A program made the translations under genes and the position numbers. Shown here one piece after another: positions 1-9,204 of a stretch of 36,712 bases of DNA (its first letter is position 1; every line of letters begins with the position of its first letter). The DNA is from Methylobacterium sp. Leaf465 (lineage in GTDB: Bacteria; Pseudomonadota; Alphaproteobacteria; Rhizobiales; Beijerinckiaceae). The notes under the pieces are model-generated. The model was not told the origin of the DNA, ran no database searches, and was given only the letters and a program-made list of their open reading frames with translations. The stretch is taken from the NCBI RefSeq assembly GCF_001424705.1, contig NZ_LMRA01000015.1:1-36712 (forward strand). The letters run 5' to 3'.

Positions 1-1
1 C

Positions 2-88
2 GCCATCGCCACACGCTACGAGAAGACGACCGTCAGCTTCATGGGCGTCCTCTGTCTTGCCGCGGCCCTCGATTGGCTCAAGCGATGA
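2..88 (+). pseudogene. IS5-family transposase, C-terminal fragment
   Basis: Open from the window edge to a TGA at 86-88, giving 28 residues. The peptide contains IATRYEKT, a serine-phenylalanine pair and a hydrophobic LAAALDWLKR end. This matches the C-terminal end of IS5-group DDE transposases (pattern IATRYDKT.xSF...ASAxxWL). Only the tail is visible, so whether the upstream copy is intact cannot be told. I could not locate a right terminal inverted repeat or target duplication in the 200 bases that follow. Confidence 0.65.
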
Positions 89-305
89 CAGACCCTAGAA
101 GCCTGCTTGCCATAAATGTCGTGATTCGCAGGAAGGTATGATTGAGCGGTCGGAGCCCGAGTCGGCTTCCCGAAGGAACGGATTGGAACCGTTATGAAGG
201 TGTAAAAAACGCGACTGGGCCGCACGGGCTAGAGACCCAATTGCGACCCAGCGTAGATTTGAGCAGCTCTGGTTACGGAATTTGCTGCTAAGTCATTGAA
301 TTCGT
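89..305. other. Gene-free stretch between transposase tail and tRNA-Met
   Basis: No convincing coding region. It should contain the right end of the IS5-type element, but the inverted repeat cannot be identified without the left end. An A6 run at 204-209 reads as T6 on the minus strand downstream of tRNA-Met and may mark its transcript end. No strong hairpin precedes it. Confidence 0.35.
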
Positions 306-382
306 TGGTAGCGAGGGAGGGATTTGAACCCCCGACACAAGGATTATGATTCCTCTGCTCTAACCAGCTGAGCTACCCCGCC
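306..382 (-). tRNA. tRNA-Met (anticodon CAT)
   Basis: Read on the minus strand this folds as a complete 77-nt cloverleaf with encoded CCA. The acceptor stem is GGCGGGG with CCTCGCT (two G-U pairs). The D arm carries GCTC/GAGC, the anticodon stem is GAGGA/TCCTT with loop ATCATAA, and the T arm has TTCAAAT. The anticodon is CAT. The body resembles rhizobial elongator tRNA-Met; a lysidine-modified tRNA-Ile2 also carries CAT and cannot be fully excluded by eye, but the stem sequences fit Met better. Confidence 0.93.
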
Positions 383-423
383 GAACCGCGGCCGCCGAAG
401 ATCGTGGCCGCGATGAGATCGGC

Positions 424-453
424 GGTATAGGGAACCCCGCCGTGACGTGTCAA
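424..453 (-). promoter_or_regulatory. Promoter of tRNA-Met
   Basis: On the minus strand, TTGACA (448-453), an 18-base spacer and TATACC (424-429) form a near-consensus sigma-70-type promoter. It lies about 40 bases upstream of the tRNA 5' end. The same -35/-10 pair recurs at the right end of the window. Confidence 0.6.
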
Positions 454-493
454 CGGGGTCGGACAGGGGAAAATGGCCGGCCCCGCGTGAAGG

Positions 494-1741
<1,248 letters not shown>

Positions 1742-1882
1742 GGTCCTTGTCAGCTCTGCGTTTGTCGATAGGCCTAGACCCGCGCGGGGGGCGGCGACAA
1801 TGCGGCCAACGCGTCGAATCGCGAAATCCGGGCCTTTGGGCGCGGAAAGCGAGGGGTCCCCGGCCGGGAGCCCCCTGCCCCC

Positions 1883-2524
1883 TCAGCCCCGGGCCGCCGC
1901 GATGAAGGCGGCGATCCGGTCCGGCGACTTCTCGCCCGGCCGGGTCTCGACGCCCGAGGACACGTCGACGGCGCGCGCGCCGGTGCGGGCGAGCGCCGCC
2001 GCCACGGTGCCGGGGGTGAGGCCGCCCGAGAGCATGTAATCCGCCGGCAGGACCGCGCCGTCGAGGAGATCCCAGTCGAAGGCATGGCCGTTGCCGCCGG
2101 GCAGCAGGGCCTCCGGGGGCGCCTTCGCGTCGAGGAGGATGCGGTCGGCCACCCCCGTATACAGGGGGACCGCGTCGAGATCCGCCGAGGTGGCGACGCC
2201 GATGGCCTTCATCACCCGGCGACCGGTCACGGCGCGGATGGCCGCGACGCGCTCCGGCGTCTCGTGCCCGTGGAGCTGGATCCACTCGGGGTCGAGGGCC
2301 GCGACGGCGGCCGCCAAAGCAGCGTCGTCCGGGTCGACGAGGAGCACCACCCGCTCGGTCCGGCCCTTCGCGCGCGCCGAGAGGGCACGGCCGGTCTCCA
2401 GGTCCACGTGCCGGGGGCTCTTGGGGAAATGCACGAACCCGACGAGATCGGCGCCGGCCTCCAGGGCGGCGTCGAGGGTCGCCGCCGTGCTCAGCCCACA
2501 GATCTTGATCGCGATGGTCGCCAT
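1883..2524 (-). CDS. trpF: Phosphoribosylanthranilate isomerase
   Basis: TrpF (213 aa) catalyses the Amadori rearrangement of N-(5-phosphoribosyl)anthranilate to CdRP, the third step of tryptophan synthesis. It is a single TIM barrel. The catalytic cysteine is C9 in KICGL, the general acid is D132 in LLDAKAP, and the phosphate-site motif LSGGL is at 165-169, with QLHG at 83-86. It begins 31 bases after lapA ends, so lapA-trpF are probably cotranscribed, and trpB follows. This order is common in Rhizobiales. Confidence 0.96.
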   Translation of the reverse strand: MATIAIKICGLSTAATLDAALEAGADLVGFVHFPKSPRHVDLETGRALSARAKGRTERVVLLVDPDDAALAAAVAALDPEWIQLHGHETPERVAAIRAVTGRRVMKAIGVATSADLDAVPLYTGVADRILLDAKAPPEALLPGGNGHAFDWDLLDGAVLPADYMLSGGLTPGTVAAALARTGARAVDVSSGVETRPGEKSPDRIAAFIAAARG

Positions 2525-2555
2525 GGGTGCCGCGGCTCGGGGCGTGCCGCCGGCC

Positions 2556-2930
2556 TCAGTGCGGCGCCGGCAGGGCGACGCGGTCGGGGGCGTTGCGGTA
2601 GATGCCGTTCGGACCCTCGTTGGTCGGCGCCGGCGCGTAGGTCTTCAGGCGGGCGGTCTCGCTCTCCAGGCGGCGGATCTCGCGGCGGCGCGCGGCGCTG
2701 GTGCGGCGGGTGCCCGCCTGCCCGAGCCAGGCGCCGCAGCCGCCCAGAAGGACGCCGATCGCCACCGCGATGAACAGCAGCAGGTAGAGCGGCAGCGCCG
2801 CGCTGAACACCGGCATGTCGGGCGAGACGGGATCGAAGGACACCCGCACCACGTCGCGGTTGGCCACCGCGAAGGCGACCACCAGGATCGCCACGGGAAG
2901 CAGCACCAAGCCCTTGAGGAAGCGGATCAT
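2556..2930 (-). CDS. LapA-domain (DUF1049) membrane protein
   Basis: A 124-aa protein with two hydrophobic segments (about residues 5-27 and 45-67) flanking FAVANRDVVRVSFDP, the signature of the LapA/DUF1049 family. Enterobacterial LapA works with LapB in controlling LPS synthesis at the inner membrane; a role here is inferred only from the family. A basic helix (residues 74-95) follows the second membrane segment. The start ATG at 2930 is chosen because MIRFLKGLVLLPV leads directly into the first membrane helix and GGAG lies 10 or so bases upstream. A longer frame upstream overlaps ihfB and is low-complexity. Confidence 0.8.
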   Translation of the reverse strand: MIRFLKGLVLLPVAILVVAFAVANRDVVRVSFDPVSPDMPVFSAALPLYLLLFIAVAIGVLLGGCGAWLGQAGTRRTSAARRREIRRLESETARLKTYAPAPTNEGPNGIYRNAPDRVALPAPH

Positions 2931-2964
2931 CGAGAGGAACTCCGAGCGTTGGGGACGGGGCGGA

Positions 2965-3276
2965 TCAGGACGCGGCGGCCGCGCCGTCCCCGATACCGGC
3001 CTCGTTGAGGCGCAGGCGCATCTCCTTGCCCGTCTTGAACACGGGGATGGCCTTTTCCGAGACGGCAACGGCCGCACCCGTCCGCGGGTTGCGCCCGCGC
3101 CGCGCATCGCGACGCTTCACCGAGAAGGCCCCGAAGCCGCGCAGCTCGACCCGGTCGCCGCGGGCCAGGGCATCCGCGATGGTGTCCAGGATCGCGTTCA
3201 CCAGGGTCTCGACGTCCCGCTGGTAGAGATGCGGGTTCTGCTCGGCGATCTTGAGCACGAGCTCCGACTTGATCAT
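2965..3276 (-). CDS. ihfB: Integration host factor subunit beta
   Basis: A 103-aa member of the HU/IHF family; it pairs with IHF-alpha to bend DNA sharply at specific sites. It begins [23 protein letters not shown], which is typical of IHF-beta rather than HU, and carries the DNA-intercalating proline P64 in GRNPRTG. The short Ala-rich tail is family-typical. It lies between sppA (46-base gap) and lapA, the usual Rhizobiales order. Confidence 0.93.
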   Translation of the reverse strand: MIKSELVLKIAEQNPHLYQRDVETLVNAILDTIADALARGDRVELRGFGAFSVKRRDARRGRNPRTGAAVAVSEKAIPVFKTGKEMRLRLNEAGIGDGAAAAS

Positions 3277-3322
3277 GCGAGGGCCTTCACGAAGTCATGC
3301 ACGAATGGGGTGGCGCGAACCC

Positions 3323-4309
3323 TCAGCGGGCGGCGTCCGCGGGCCCGGGCCGCCAGAGGACCAGGAGTCCGCCCTGGGCCAATCCCGCCGTCTCGTCGCC
3401 GACCTGGCGCAGACGCGCCGCGACGCCGTCGAGCCCGACGAGGTCGGCCCCGAGGCCGAGGGCGGACCACAGGCGAAAATCGCTCTTGGCCGTCGGCTTC
3501 CAGTCCAGCACCGGCAGGTCCTTGGCCACGCCGCGCTCGGATTCGAGCCAGGCGATGGCCTGCCGTTCGCCGCCGAGACCGTCGACGAGCTTCAGGGGCA
3601 CGCTCTGGCGGCCGCTGAACACCCGGCCGTCGGAGACGGTGGCGAGTTCCTTCTCGGTCATCTTGCGCCGGTCGGCCACGAGCCCCTTGAACCACGCATA
3701 GGTGTCGCCGACGACCGCCGCGAGGGCGGCGCGGGCCTCGGGCGAGGTGGGCGTGAAACCCGACGGTTCGGCCTTGAGGGGGGCCGACTTCACGGATTCG
3801 ACCTTGACCCCGACCTTGTCGAGGAGGCCCGACAGGTCCGGATACTGGAACAGGACGCCGATGGAGCCGACCAGCGCGGTCTCGCGGGCGACGATGTGGT
3901 CGGCGGCGATGGCCGCGATGTAGGCACCGGAGGCGGCGGTGCCGTCGACGAAGGCCACCATGGGCTTCTTCTCGGCGAGCGCCCGCAGGTTGCGGTAGAG
4001 TTCCTCGGAGCCCGTGGTGGTGCCGCCCGGCGAGGAGATCGACACCACGACGCCCTGAACGGCGCTCGCGTCGCGGACGCGCGCGATCAGCTTGGTGGTG
4101 GATTCGCTGCCGGCGATGAATCCGCCCACCGAGATCCGGGCGATCTGCGGACGGACGCTGCCGAGGCCCAGGGCCTCGCCGCCGCTGCGGACCCGCAGGC
4201 CGACCGCGCCGACCGCGACCACGAGACCGCCGATCCCGAGGACGCGCCAGAGGGAGAGCTTGCGGCGCAGGCGCCGGCGATCGATCAGAAGTTCGGCATC
4301 CGCGGCCAT
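3323..4309 (-). CDS. sppA: Signal peptide peptidase SppA
   Basis: A 328-aa single-domain (36K-type) SppA that degrades leftover signal peptides at the inner membrane. One membrane segment lies at about residues 19-42. The serine nucleophile is S127 in GTAASGAYIAA and the general-base lysine is K179 in KSAPLKAEPSG, the Ser/Lys dyad of family S49. The oxyanion-region motif SSPGG is at 92-96. The start ATG at 4309 has GGGAG about 11 bases upstream; an in-frame extension to 4606 is Arg-rich, crosses a tandem repeat and is rejected. It heads the sppA-ihfB-lapA-trpF run. Confidence 0.92.
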   Translation of the reverse strand: MAADAELLIDRRRLRRKLSLWRVLGIGGLVVAVGAVGLRVRSGGEALGLGSVRPQIARISVGGFIAGSESTTKLIARVRDASAVQGVVVSISSPGGTTTGSEELYRNLRALAEKKPMVAFVDGTAASGAYIAAIAADHIVARETALVGSIGVLFQYPDLSGLLDKVGVKVESVKSAPLKAEPSGFTPTSPEARAALAAVVGDTYAWFKGLVADRRKMTEKELATVSDGRVFSGRQSVPLKLVDGLGGERQAIAWLESERGVAKDLPVLDWKPTAKSDFRLWSALGLGADLVGLDGVAARLRQVGDETAGLAQGGLLVLWRPGPADAAR

Positions 4310-4476
4310 GCGCTGGTTACGCTCCCTCACGTGCCGGCTCGGCCGGCTGATGTTTCCGGACGCCAGGGTCTGGACGCCGGGTTTCCCGGCGCCGAGGTCC
4401 GAACGCTCGGCCGGTACGCGCCGGCCTCCGCCTGCGCGCCGAACCTTGTCCCACACTCCCCGCCGATTTGCATCAA

Positions 4477-4510
4477 GCCTTTGGCAGCTATCGGCCTTTG
4501 GCAGCGATCG
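4477..4510. repeat. 17-bp tandem direct repeat
   Basis: GCCTTTGGCAGCTATCG (4477-4493) is followed with no spacer by GCCTTTGGCAGCGATCG (4494-4510), 16 of 17 bases identical. It lies about 170 bases upstream of the sppA start. It could be a recent slippage duplication or a pair of protein-binding sites. Confidence 0.75.
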
Positions 4511-4535
4511 GCTTCGACACATCCCGGCCCTGGAT

Positions 4536-4561
4536 GCCTCACGCGTCCTCCGGCGTGAGGC
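4536..4561. other. Inverted repeat/hairpin upstream of sppA
   Basis: GCCTCACGC (4536-4544) and GCGTGAGGC (4553-4561) form a perfect 9-bp stem with an 8-base loop. No T-run follows on either strand, so a back-up terminator for rpsA or an operator are both possible. Confidence 0.45.
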
Positions 4562-4666
4562 CGCGCCCGATCCGTCACGGGCTCGTGTTCTAGCCTTGCC
4601 GGACACGGACCGACAAGGGGCTGGCGGCGGCTCCGCGCGGCTCCGGGGGAACGGGGTCCGCGCACG

Positions 4667-4702
4667 AAAAACGCCCGCGCGGGAGGCGATCCCGCGCGGG
4701 CG
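4667..4702 (-). terminator. Rho-independent terminator of rpsA
   Basis: A perfect 13-bp GC-rich stem (4672-4684 with 4690-4702, 5-base loop) is followed on the minus strand by T5 (A5 at 4667-4671). It starts 57 bases beyond the rpsA stop codon. Confidence 0.88.
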
Positions 4703-4759
4703 TCGATGGAGTCTGCGAGGATCCCCGGTCCCAAGGGACCGGGGGAGACGCGGGACGGA

Positions 4760-6490
4760 TCAGTCCTGCGACTCGTCCTTGTCGTCGCTGGTGCGGGCCT
4801 TCTTGAAGGCCGCGCCCAGGATCTCGCCGAGCGAGGCACCCGAATCGGTCGAACCGAACTGGGCCATCGCCTCCTTCTCTTCGGCCATCTCGAGGGCCTT
4901 GATCGAGAGCTGGACCCGGCGCGCCTTGCGGTCGAACTGGATCACGCGGGCGTCGAACTTCTCGCCGGCGGCGAAGCGCTCGGGGCGCTGGTCGCCACGG
5001 TCGCGGGCGAGCTCGGCCCGGCGGATGAAGGTCGTCAGGTCGGTGTCGACGATCTTCACGTCGACGCCCGAATCCTTCACGTCCACCACTTCGCAGGTCA
5101 CGATCTGACCCTTCTTGAGGTCGCCGGCTTCCGTGAAGGGGTCGCCGCCGAGCTGCTTCACGCCGAGCGAGATGCGCTCCTTCTCGACGTCGACGTCGAG
5201 AACCTGGGCGCGCAGCATGTCGCCCTTCTTGAACTCCTCGATGACCTGCTCGCCGGGACGGTTCCAGTCGAGATCCGACAGGTGGACCATGCCGTCGACA
5301 TCGCCGTCGAGGCCGATGAACAGGCCGAACTCGGTCTTGTTCTTGACCTCGCCCTCGACCTCGGAGCCCACCGGATGCTGCTCGGCGAAGGCCTCCCAGG
5401 GGTTCTGGAGGGTCTGCTTGAGGCCGAGCGAGATGCGGCGCTTGACCGGATCGACCTCGAGGATCTGCACTTCCACTTCCTGCGAGGTGGAGACGATCTT
5501 GCCCGGGTGGACGTTCTTCTTCGTCCAGGACATCTCGGAGACGTGGATCAGGCCTTCGATGCCCGGCTCCAGCTCCACGAAGGCGCCGTAGTCGGTGATG
5601 TTGGTCACGCGGCCCTTGAGCTTGGCGTCGACCGGGTAGCGCTGGGCGATGCCCTCCCACGGATCGGCCAGCAGCTGCTTGATGCCGAGCGAGATGCGGT
5701 GGGTCTCGTGGTTGATCTTGATGATCTTGACCTTGACCGTCTGGCCGATGGTCACGACCTCGGACGGGTGGTTCACGCGGCGCCACGCCATGTCGGTGAC
5801 GTGGAGCAGGCCGTCGATGCCGCCGAGATCGACGAAGGCGCCGTACTCGGTGATGTTCTTGACGACGCCGTCGATGACCTGGCCTTCCTCGAGGTTGGCC
5901 ACCAGCTCGGAGCGCTGCTCGGCGCGGCTCTCCTCAAGGACGGTGCGGCGCGACACGACGATGTTGCCGCGGCGGCGATCCATCTTGAGGATCTGGAACG
6001 GCTGCGGGGTGCCCAGCAGCGGGGTGACGTCGCGCACGGGGCGGATGTCGACCTGGGAGCGCGGCAGGAACGCCACGGCGCCGTCGAGGTCGACGGTGTA
6101 GCCGCCCTTGACCTGGTTGAAGATCGCGCCGGTGACGCGCTCGTTGGCCTCGAAGGCCTTCTCGAGCTTGACCCAGCTCTCCTCGCGGCGCGCCTTGTCG
6201 CGCGAGATGACGGCCTCGCCGAGGGCATTCTCGATGCGGTCGACATAGACCTCGACCTCGTCGCCGACGGCGAGTTCGCCTTCGCGGCCGGGGCCGTTGA
6301 ATTCCTTGAGGGCGACACGGCCTTCCGTCTTGGCGCCGATGTCGATGACGGCCACGTCCTTCTCGATCGCGACGACGCGACCCTTGACGACGGACCCTTC
6401 GGTGATCTCGTGTTCGAGGAAGGACTCCTCGAGAAGAGCGGCGAAATCGTCGCGGCTCGGGCTACGCTGCAGGGCGTTACCAGCGGTCAT
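4760..6490 (-). CDS. rpsA: 30S ribosomal protein S1
   Basis: S1 (576 aa) binds mRNA on the 30S subunit and helps initiation on structured or weak-SD messages. Six S1/OB repeats are visible at roughly residues 30-98, 116-181, 202-270, 287-357, 374-444 and 461-530. Repeats 3-6 show the canonical G..ITEYGAFV(D/E)L..G..GL.H.S(E/D) pattern; the N-terminal two are divergent, as usual for the ribosome-docking half. AGGAGA sits 6 bases upstream of the ATG. In many Rhizobiales cmk and aroA precede rpsA; here 336 bases without a gene and then trcR lie upstream. Confidence 0.98.
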   Translation of the reverse strand: MTAGNALQRSPSRDDFAALLEESFLEHEITEGSVVKGRVVAIEKDVAVIDIGAKTEGRVALKEFNGPGREGELAVGDEVEVYVDRIENALGEAVISRDKARREESWVKLEKAFEANERVTGAIFNQVKGGYTVDLDGAVAFLPRSQVDIRPVRDVTPLLGTPQPFQILKMDRRRGNIVVSRRTVLEESRAEQRSELVANLEEGQVIDGVVKNITEYGAFVDLGGIDGLLHVTDMAWRRVNHPSEVVTIGQTVKVKIIKINHETHRISLGIKQLLADPWEGIAQRYPVDAKLKGRVTNITDYGAFVELEPGIEGLIHVSEMSWTKKNVHPGKIVSTSQEVEVQILEVDPVKRRISLGLKQTLQNPWEAFAEQHPVGSEVEGEVKNKTEFGLFIGLDGDVDGMVHLSDLDWNRPGEQVIEEFKKGDMLRAQVLDVDVEKERISLGVKQLGGDPFTEAGDLKKGQIVTCEVVDVKDSGVDVKIVDTDLTTFIRRAELARDRGDQRPERFAAGEKFDARVIQFDRKARRVQLSIKALEMAEEKEAMAQFGSTDSGASLGEILGAAFKKARTSDDKDESQD

Positions 6491-6770
6491 TCTGTCTCCT
6501 GACAGGCCTCATCGGGAGGCCGGCATCGGCGGCTCGTGTGACGGGACACCCTCGACGTCGCCACCCGGGGTCACGGACCCGACGGGCTCAACCTCCCGGA
6601 GGAGGGCCGACGCATTCTCAAACGATGGTCGAGAGCGATCCTCCAAACGGAGCGTGGCCCGGCGGGACGGCCGAGCCTCGTGGAATCCATTCGGAGAACG
6701 CGGGTTGCATAGCGGATTGCCGACCATCCGGCAACTGGCTGCCGGCCCTCCGCCCCGGAGCCCGGAAACG
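6491..6770. other. Gene-free leader/promoter region of rpsA
   Basis: No supported gene. The stretch between the trcR terminator and rpsA is presumably the rpsA promoter and leader. I could not pick a convincing -35/-10 pair. Confidence 0.4.
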
Positions 6771-6799
6771 AAAAATCCCCGCGGCGGGGCCACGGGGAT
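6771..6799 (-). terminator. Terminator of trcR
   Basis: ATCCCCG (6775-6781) pairs with CGGGGAT (6793-6799); the loop itself contains a GC-rich inner stem. On the minus strand it is followed by T5 (A5 at 6771-6775). It lies about 28 bases past the trcR stop. Confidence 0.7.
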
Positions 6800-6826
6800 C
6801 GGTCGGCGCGGTGCGTGCGGGGCGCC

Positions 6827-7537
6827 TCAGTCCTCGTCGTCGTCCTCGGTGCTGCGCATGCCCTTGAGCTTCGCGAACACCGAATCGGCGTTGAGCTTCT
6901 CGTCGCGGGCGCTGCGGTGATGCGCGTCGGCCTCGGTGTAGTCCGTGGCCGTCGACACCTCGGTCGGCAGCAGCGTCGCGCCGCCATCCACCGGCATGTT
7001 GGCCGGACGGTCCTTGGCCGAGCGCTGAACCTCGAAATCGAGGTCGATCTGGGTGCAGAGGCCGAGGGTCACCGGATCCATCGGCTGTAGGGAGCCGGAA
7101 TTCCAGTGGGTGCGCTCGCGGATCTGCTGGATCGTCGACTTGGTGGTGCCGACGAGGCGGATGATCTGCGCGTCCTTGAGCTCGGGGTGGTTGCGCAGCA
7201 GCCAGAGGATGGCGTTCGGCCGGTCCTGGCGGCGGGAGAGGGGCGTGTAGCGCGGTCCCTTGGTGGTGCGCTTGACCTCGGGCAGCTTCACCTTCGAGAC
7301 CGCGACCTTGAGCTTGTAGTTGGGGCTCTTCTGCGCCTTCTCGATCTCGTCGCGGGTGAGCTGGCCGGTGGTGATCGGATCGAGGCCCTTGATGCCCGCG
7401 GCGACCTCGCCGTCGGCGATCCCCTTTACCTCGAGGGGGTGCAGCTTGCAGAAATCGGCGATCTGCTCGAAGGCCAGCGAGGTGTTCTCCACCAGCCATA
7501 CGGCGGTGGCCTTCGGCATCAGCGGGCCTTGCGACAT
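6827..7537 (-). CDS. trcR: Cell cycle transcriptional regulator TrcR (DUF1013)
   Basis: A 236-aa protein matching DUF1013/TrcR, an alphaproteobacterial family of DNA-binding regulators linked to the cell cycle in Caulobacter. Typical blocks are MPKATAVWLVENTSL near the N terminus, FCKLHPLEVKGIADGE, IKGLDPITTGQL, and a helix-turn-helix region at about 108-142 (AQIIRLVGTTKSTIQQIRER). The C terminus is acidic (EDDDED). GGAG lies 8 bases upstream of the chosen ATG; M7 is an alternative start that many homologues would align with. It has its own promoter and terminator, so it appears monocistronic. Confidence 0.88.
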   Translation of the reverse strand: MSQGPLMPKATAVWLVENTSLAFEQIADFCKLHPLEVKGIADGEVAAGIKGLDPITTGQLTRDEIEKAQKSPNYKLKVAVSKVKLPEVKRTTKGPRYTPLSRRQDRPNAILWLLRNHPELKDAQIIRLVGTTKSTIQQIRERTHWNSGSLQPMDPVTLGLCTQIDLDFEVQRSAKDRPANMPVDGGATLLPTEVSTATDYTEADAHHRSARDEKLNADSVFAKLKGMRSTEDDDED

Positions 7538-7656
7538 CGGGCTACTCCAACTGGTTCGTGCGGGACGGGTCCGGGGCGCCGCCGACAGGGCGTCGCTCGC
7601 TCCGGCCTCGACTGGCCGGCAGCATCCCGTCTCAACGCTGCAATAGGGAAGCGCCG

Positions 7657-7686
7657 TCTATACAGGTTCCGATGGGGTCAGCGCAA
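7657..7686 (-). promoter_or_regulatory. Promoter of trcR
   Basis: On the minus strand TTGCGC (7681-7686), an 18-base spacer and TATAGA (7657-7662) form a plausible sigma-70-type promoter about 120 bases upstream of the trcR start. Confidence 0.45.
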
Positions 7687-7699
7687 TTGCGATCCGCTG

Positions 7700-7717
7700 G
7701 TCCCGGACATCCGGGAC
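7700..7717 (-). terminator. Hairpin after prs
   Basis: GTCCCGG (7700-7706) and CCGGGAC (7711-7717) make a perfect 7-bp stem with a 4-base loop, 8 bases past the prs stop. No T-run follows, so termination is only probable. Confidence 0.45.
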
Positions 7718-7724
7718 GCGCGCG

Positions 7725-8669
7725 TCAGGTGAAGAGGCTCGACACGCTGGATTCCGTCGCCGTCCGTCCGATGGCCTCGCCCAGGAGCGGCGCGATGGTG
7801 GCGACCCGGATGTTGCGGGCGAGCTTGACCGCCTGGGTCGGCTGGATCGAGTCGGTGATGACGAGCTCCTTCATCCGCGAGGCGGCGATGCGGGAGACCG
7901 CGCCGCCCGAGAGCACCCCGTGCGTGATGTAGGCGGAGACGTCCTTGGCGCCGGCATTCAGGAGGGCCTCGGCGGCGTTCACCAGGGTGCCGCCGGAATC
8001 CACGATGTCGTCGACGAGGATGCAGGAGCGTCCCTCGACCTCGCCGATGATGTTCATCACCTCGGACTCGCCCGGACGCTCGCGGCGCTTGTCGACGATG
8101 GCCAGGGTCGCGTCGATGCGCTTGGCGATGGCACGGGCGCGGACGACGCCGCCGACATCCGGCGACACCACCATCCAGTCCCGGGGGTCGAGGCGCTCCT
8201 TGATGTCGCGCACCATCACGGGGGCGGCGAACAAGTTGTCTGTCGGGATGTCGAAGAAGCCCTGGATCTGCCCGGCATGGAGATCGAGGGTCATCACGCG
8301 GTCGGCCCCGGCCTCGGTGATGAGGTTGGCCACGAGCTTGGCGGAGATCGGGGTGCGGCCCGAGGTGCGCCGGTCCTGGCGGGCATAGCCGAAATACGGG
8401 ATCACGGCGGTGATGCGCCGCGCCGAGGAGCGGCGCGCGGCGTCGATCATGATGAGCAGTTCCATCAGGTGATCGTTGGCCGGGAACGAGGTCGACTGGA
8501 CGATGAACACGTCCTCGCCGCGCACGTTCTCTTGGAGTTCGACGAAGATTTCCATGTCGGCGAAGCGCCGCACCATGCACTTGGCCAAGGGCAATTCGAG
8601 GTAGGCCGCGATGGCCTCGGCCAGGGGGCGGCTCGCGTTGCCGGCGATGATCTTGATCGAGGACTTCAT
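7725..8669 (-). CDS. prs: Ribose-phosphate pyrophosphokinase (PRPP synthetase)
   Basis: Prs (314 aa, standard class I length) transfers pyrophosphate from ATP to ribose 5-phosphate, making PRPP for purine, pyrimidine, histidine, tryptophan and NAD synthesis. The flexible catalytic loop [17 protein letters not shown] is at 95-111, the conserved H131 lies in [12 protein letters not shown], and the PRPP/ribose-phosphate loop [11 protein letters not shown] is at 219-229. It is flanked by a promoter-like sequence upstream and a hairpin downstream, so it is probably transcribed alone. Confidence 0.97.
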   Translation of the reverse strand: MKSSIKIIAGNASRPLAEAIAAYLELPLAKCMVRRFADMEIFVELQENVRGEDVFIVQSTSFPANDHLMELLIMIDAARRSSARRITAVIPYFGYARQDRRTSGRTPISAKLVANLITEAGADRVMTLDLHAGQIQGFFDIPTDNLFAAPVMVRDIKERLDPRDWMVVSPDVGGVVRARAIAKRIDATLAIVDKRRERPGESEVMNIIGEVEGRSCILVDDIVDSGGTLVNAAEALLNAGAKDVSAYITHGVLSGGAVSRIAASRMKELVITDSIQPTQAVKLARNIRVATIAPLLGEAIGRTATESSVSSLFT

Positions 8670-8739
8670 GCCGGGGTCTTCATCTCGCGATCCTGGAGGG
8701 CCGAGCCCGTGCCGAGGTTGAGGCCGTCGTTGCGGCGCT

Positions 8740-8768
8740 GCATAACAGCCGCAACCCCGGCGTCACAA
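8740..8768 (-). promoter_or_regulatory. Candidate promoter of prs
   Basis: On the minus strand TTGTGA (8763-8768), a 17-base spacer and TTATGC (8740-8745), about 70 bases upstream of the prs start codon. Confidence 0.4.
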
Positions 8769-8804
8769 TGCCTTCACGTCCGTTCCGAAGTCAGGTTTCG
8801 CACA

Positions 8805-9032
8805 TCAGGGCTCGAGCAGCCGGTGCAGATGCACGATGAAGTAGCGCGTCTGGGCGCTGTCAACCGTCGACTGTGCCTTGGCCTTCCAGGCGGTCTGGGC
8901 CGAGGCGTAGTCCGGAAAGATGCCGACGATGTCGAGATCCTTGAGGTCGCGGAAATTCACGCCGTCGAGACTCTCCAACTCGCCCCCGAAGACGAGATGC
9001 AGTCTCTGTGCGCTGTCGATCGTCGTCGTCAT
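8805..9032 (-). CDS. DUF4170 family protein
   Basis: A 75-aa protein with the conserved blocks LHLVFGGEL, DGVNFRDLKDLDIVGIFPDY and TRYFIVHLHRLL found in the DUF4170 family of alphaproteobacteria. No function is known; no signal peptide or membrane segment is visible. AAGGAG sits 8 bases upstream of the ATG at 9032, which settles the start. It stands alone between prs and xseA on the same strand. Confidence 0.82.
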   Translation of the reverse strand: MTTTIDSAQRLHLVFGGELESLDGVNFRDLKDLDIVGIFPDYASAQTAWKAKAQSTVDSAQTRYFIVHLHRLLEP

Positions 9033-9182
9033 TCCCGCATCTCCTTCCGCCCGGATCCGGCGCCATCCCGGAAGGCACGAGGCGTGCCGCCGGTGCGGTC
9101 GCAAACGCCGCCGGGTTCGTCAACCCGATCCGCGTGCCGCGCAACACGCAGGCCCCCTCCCCGCCGGCCACGGTGCACAGGC

Positions 9183-9198
9183 GTTGCCGCCCGGCAAC
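9183..9198 (-). terminator. Weak hairpin after xseA
   Basis: GTTGCC (9183-9188) and GGCAAC (9193-9198) form a 6-bp stem with a 4-base loop just past the xseA stop. No T-run follows. Confidence 0.3.
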
Positions 9199-9204
9199 CG
9201 GTCC

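Larger units (their letters stand above)
4310..4665. other. Gene-free upstream region of sppA
   Basis: About 356 bases with no supported gene between the sppA start and the rpsA terminator. It holds a 17-bp tandem repeat (4477-4510) and a 9-bp perfect hairpin (4536-4561), both listed separately, and presumably the sppA promoter. Confidence 0.5.

Noticed and set aside
4310..4606. N-terminal extension of sppA
   Set aside because: Adds 99 Arg-rich residues without family similarity and crosses a tandem repeat; the internal ATG at 4309 has a good ribosome binding site and leads into the membrane segment.
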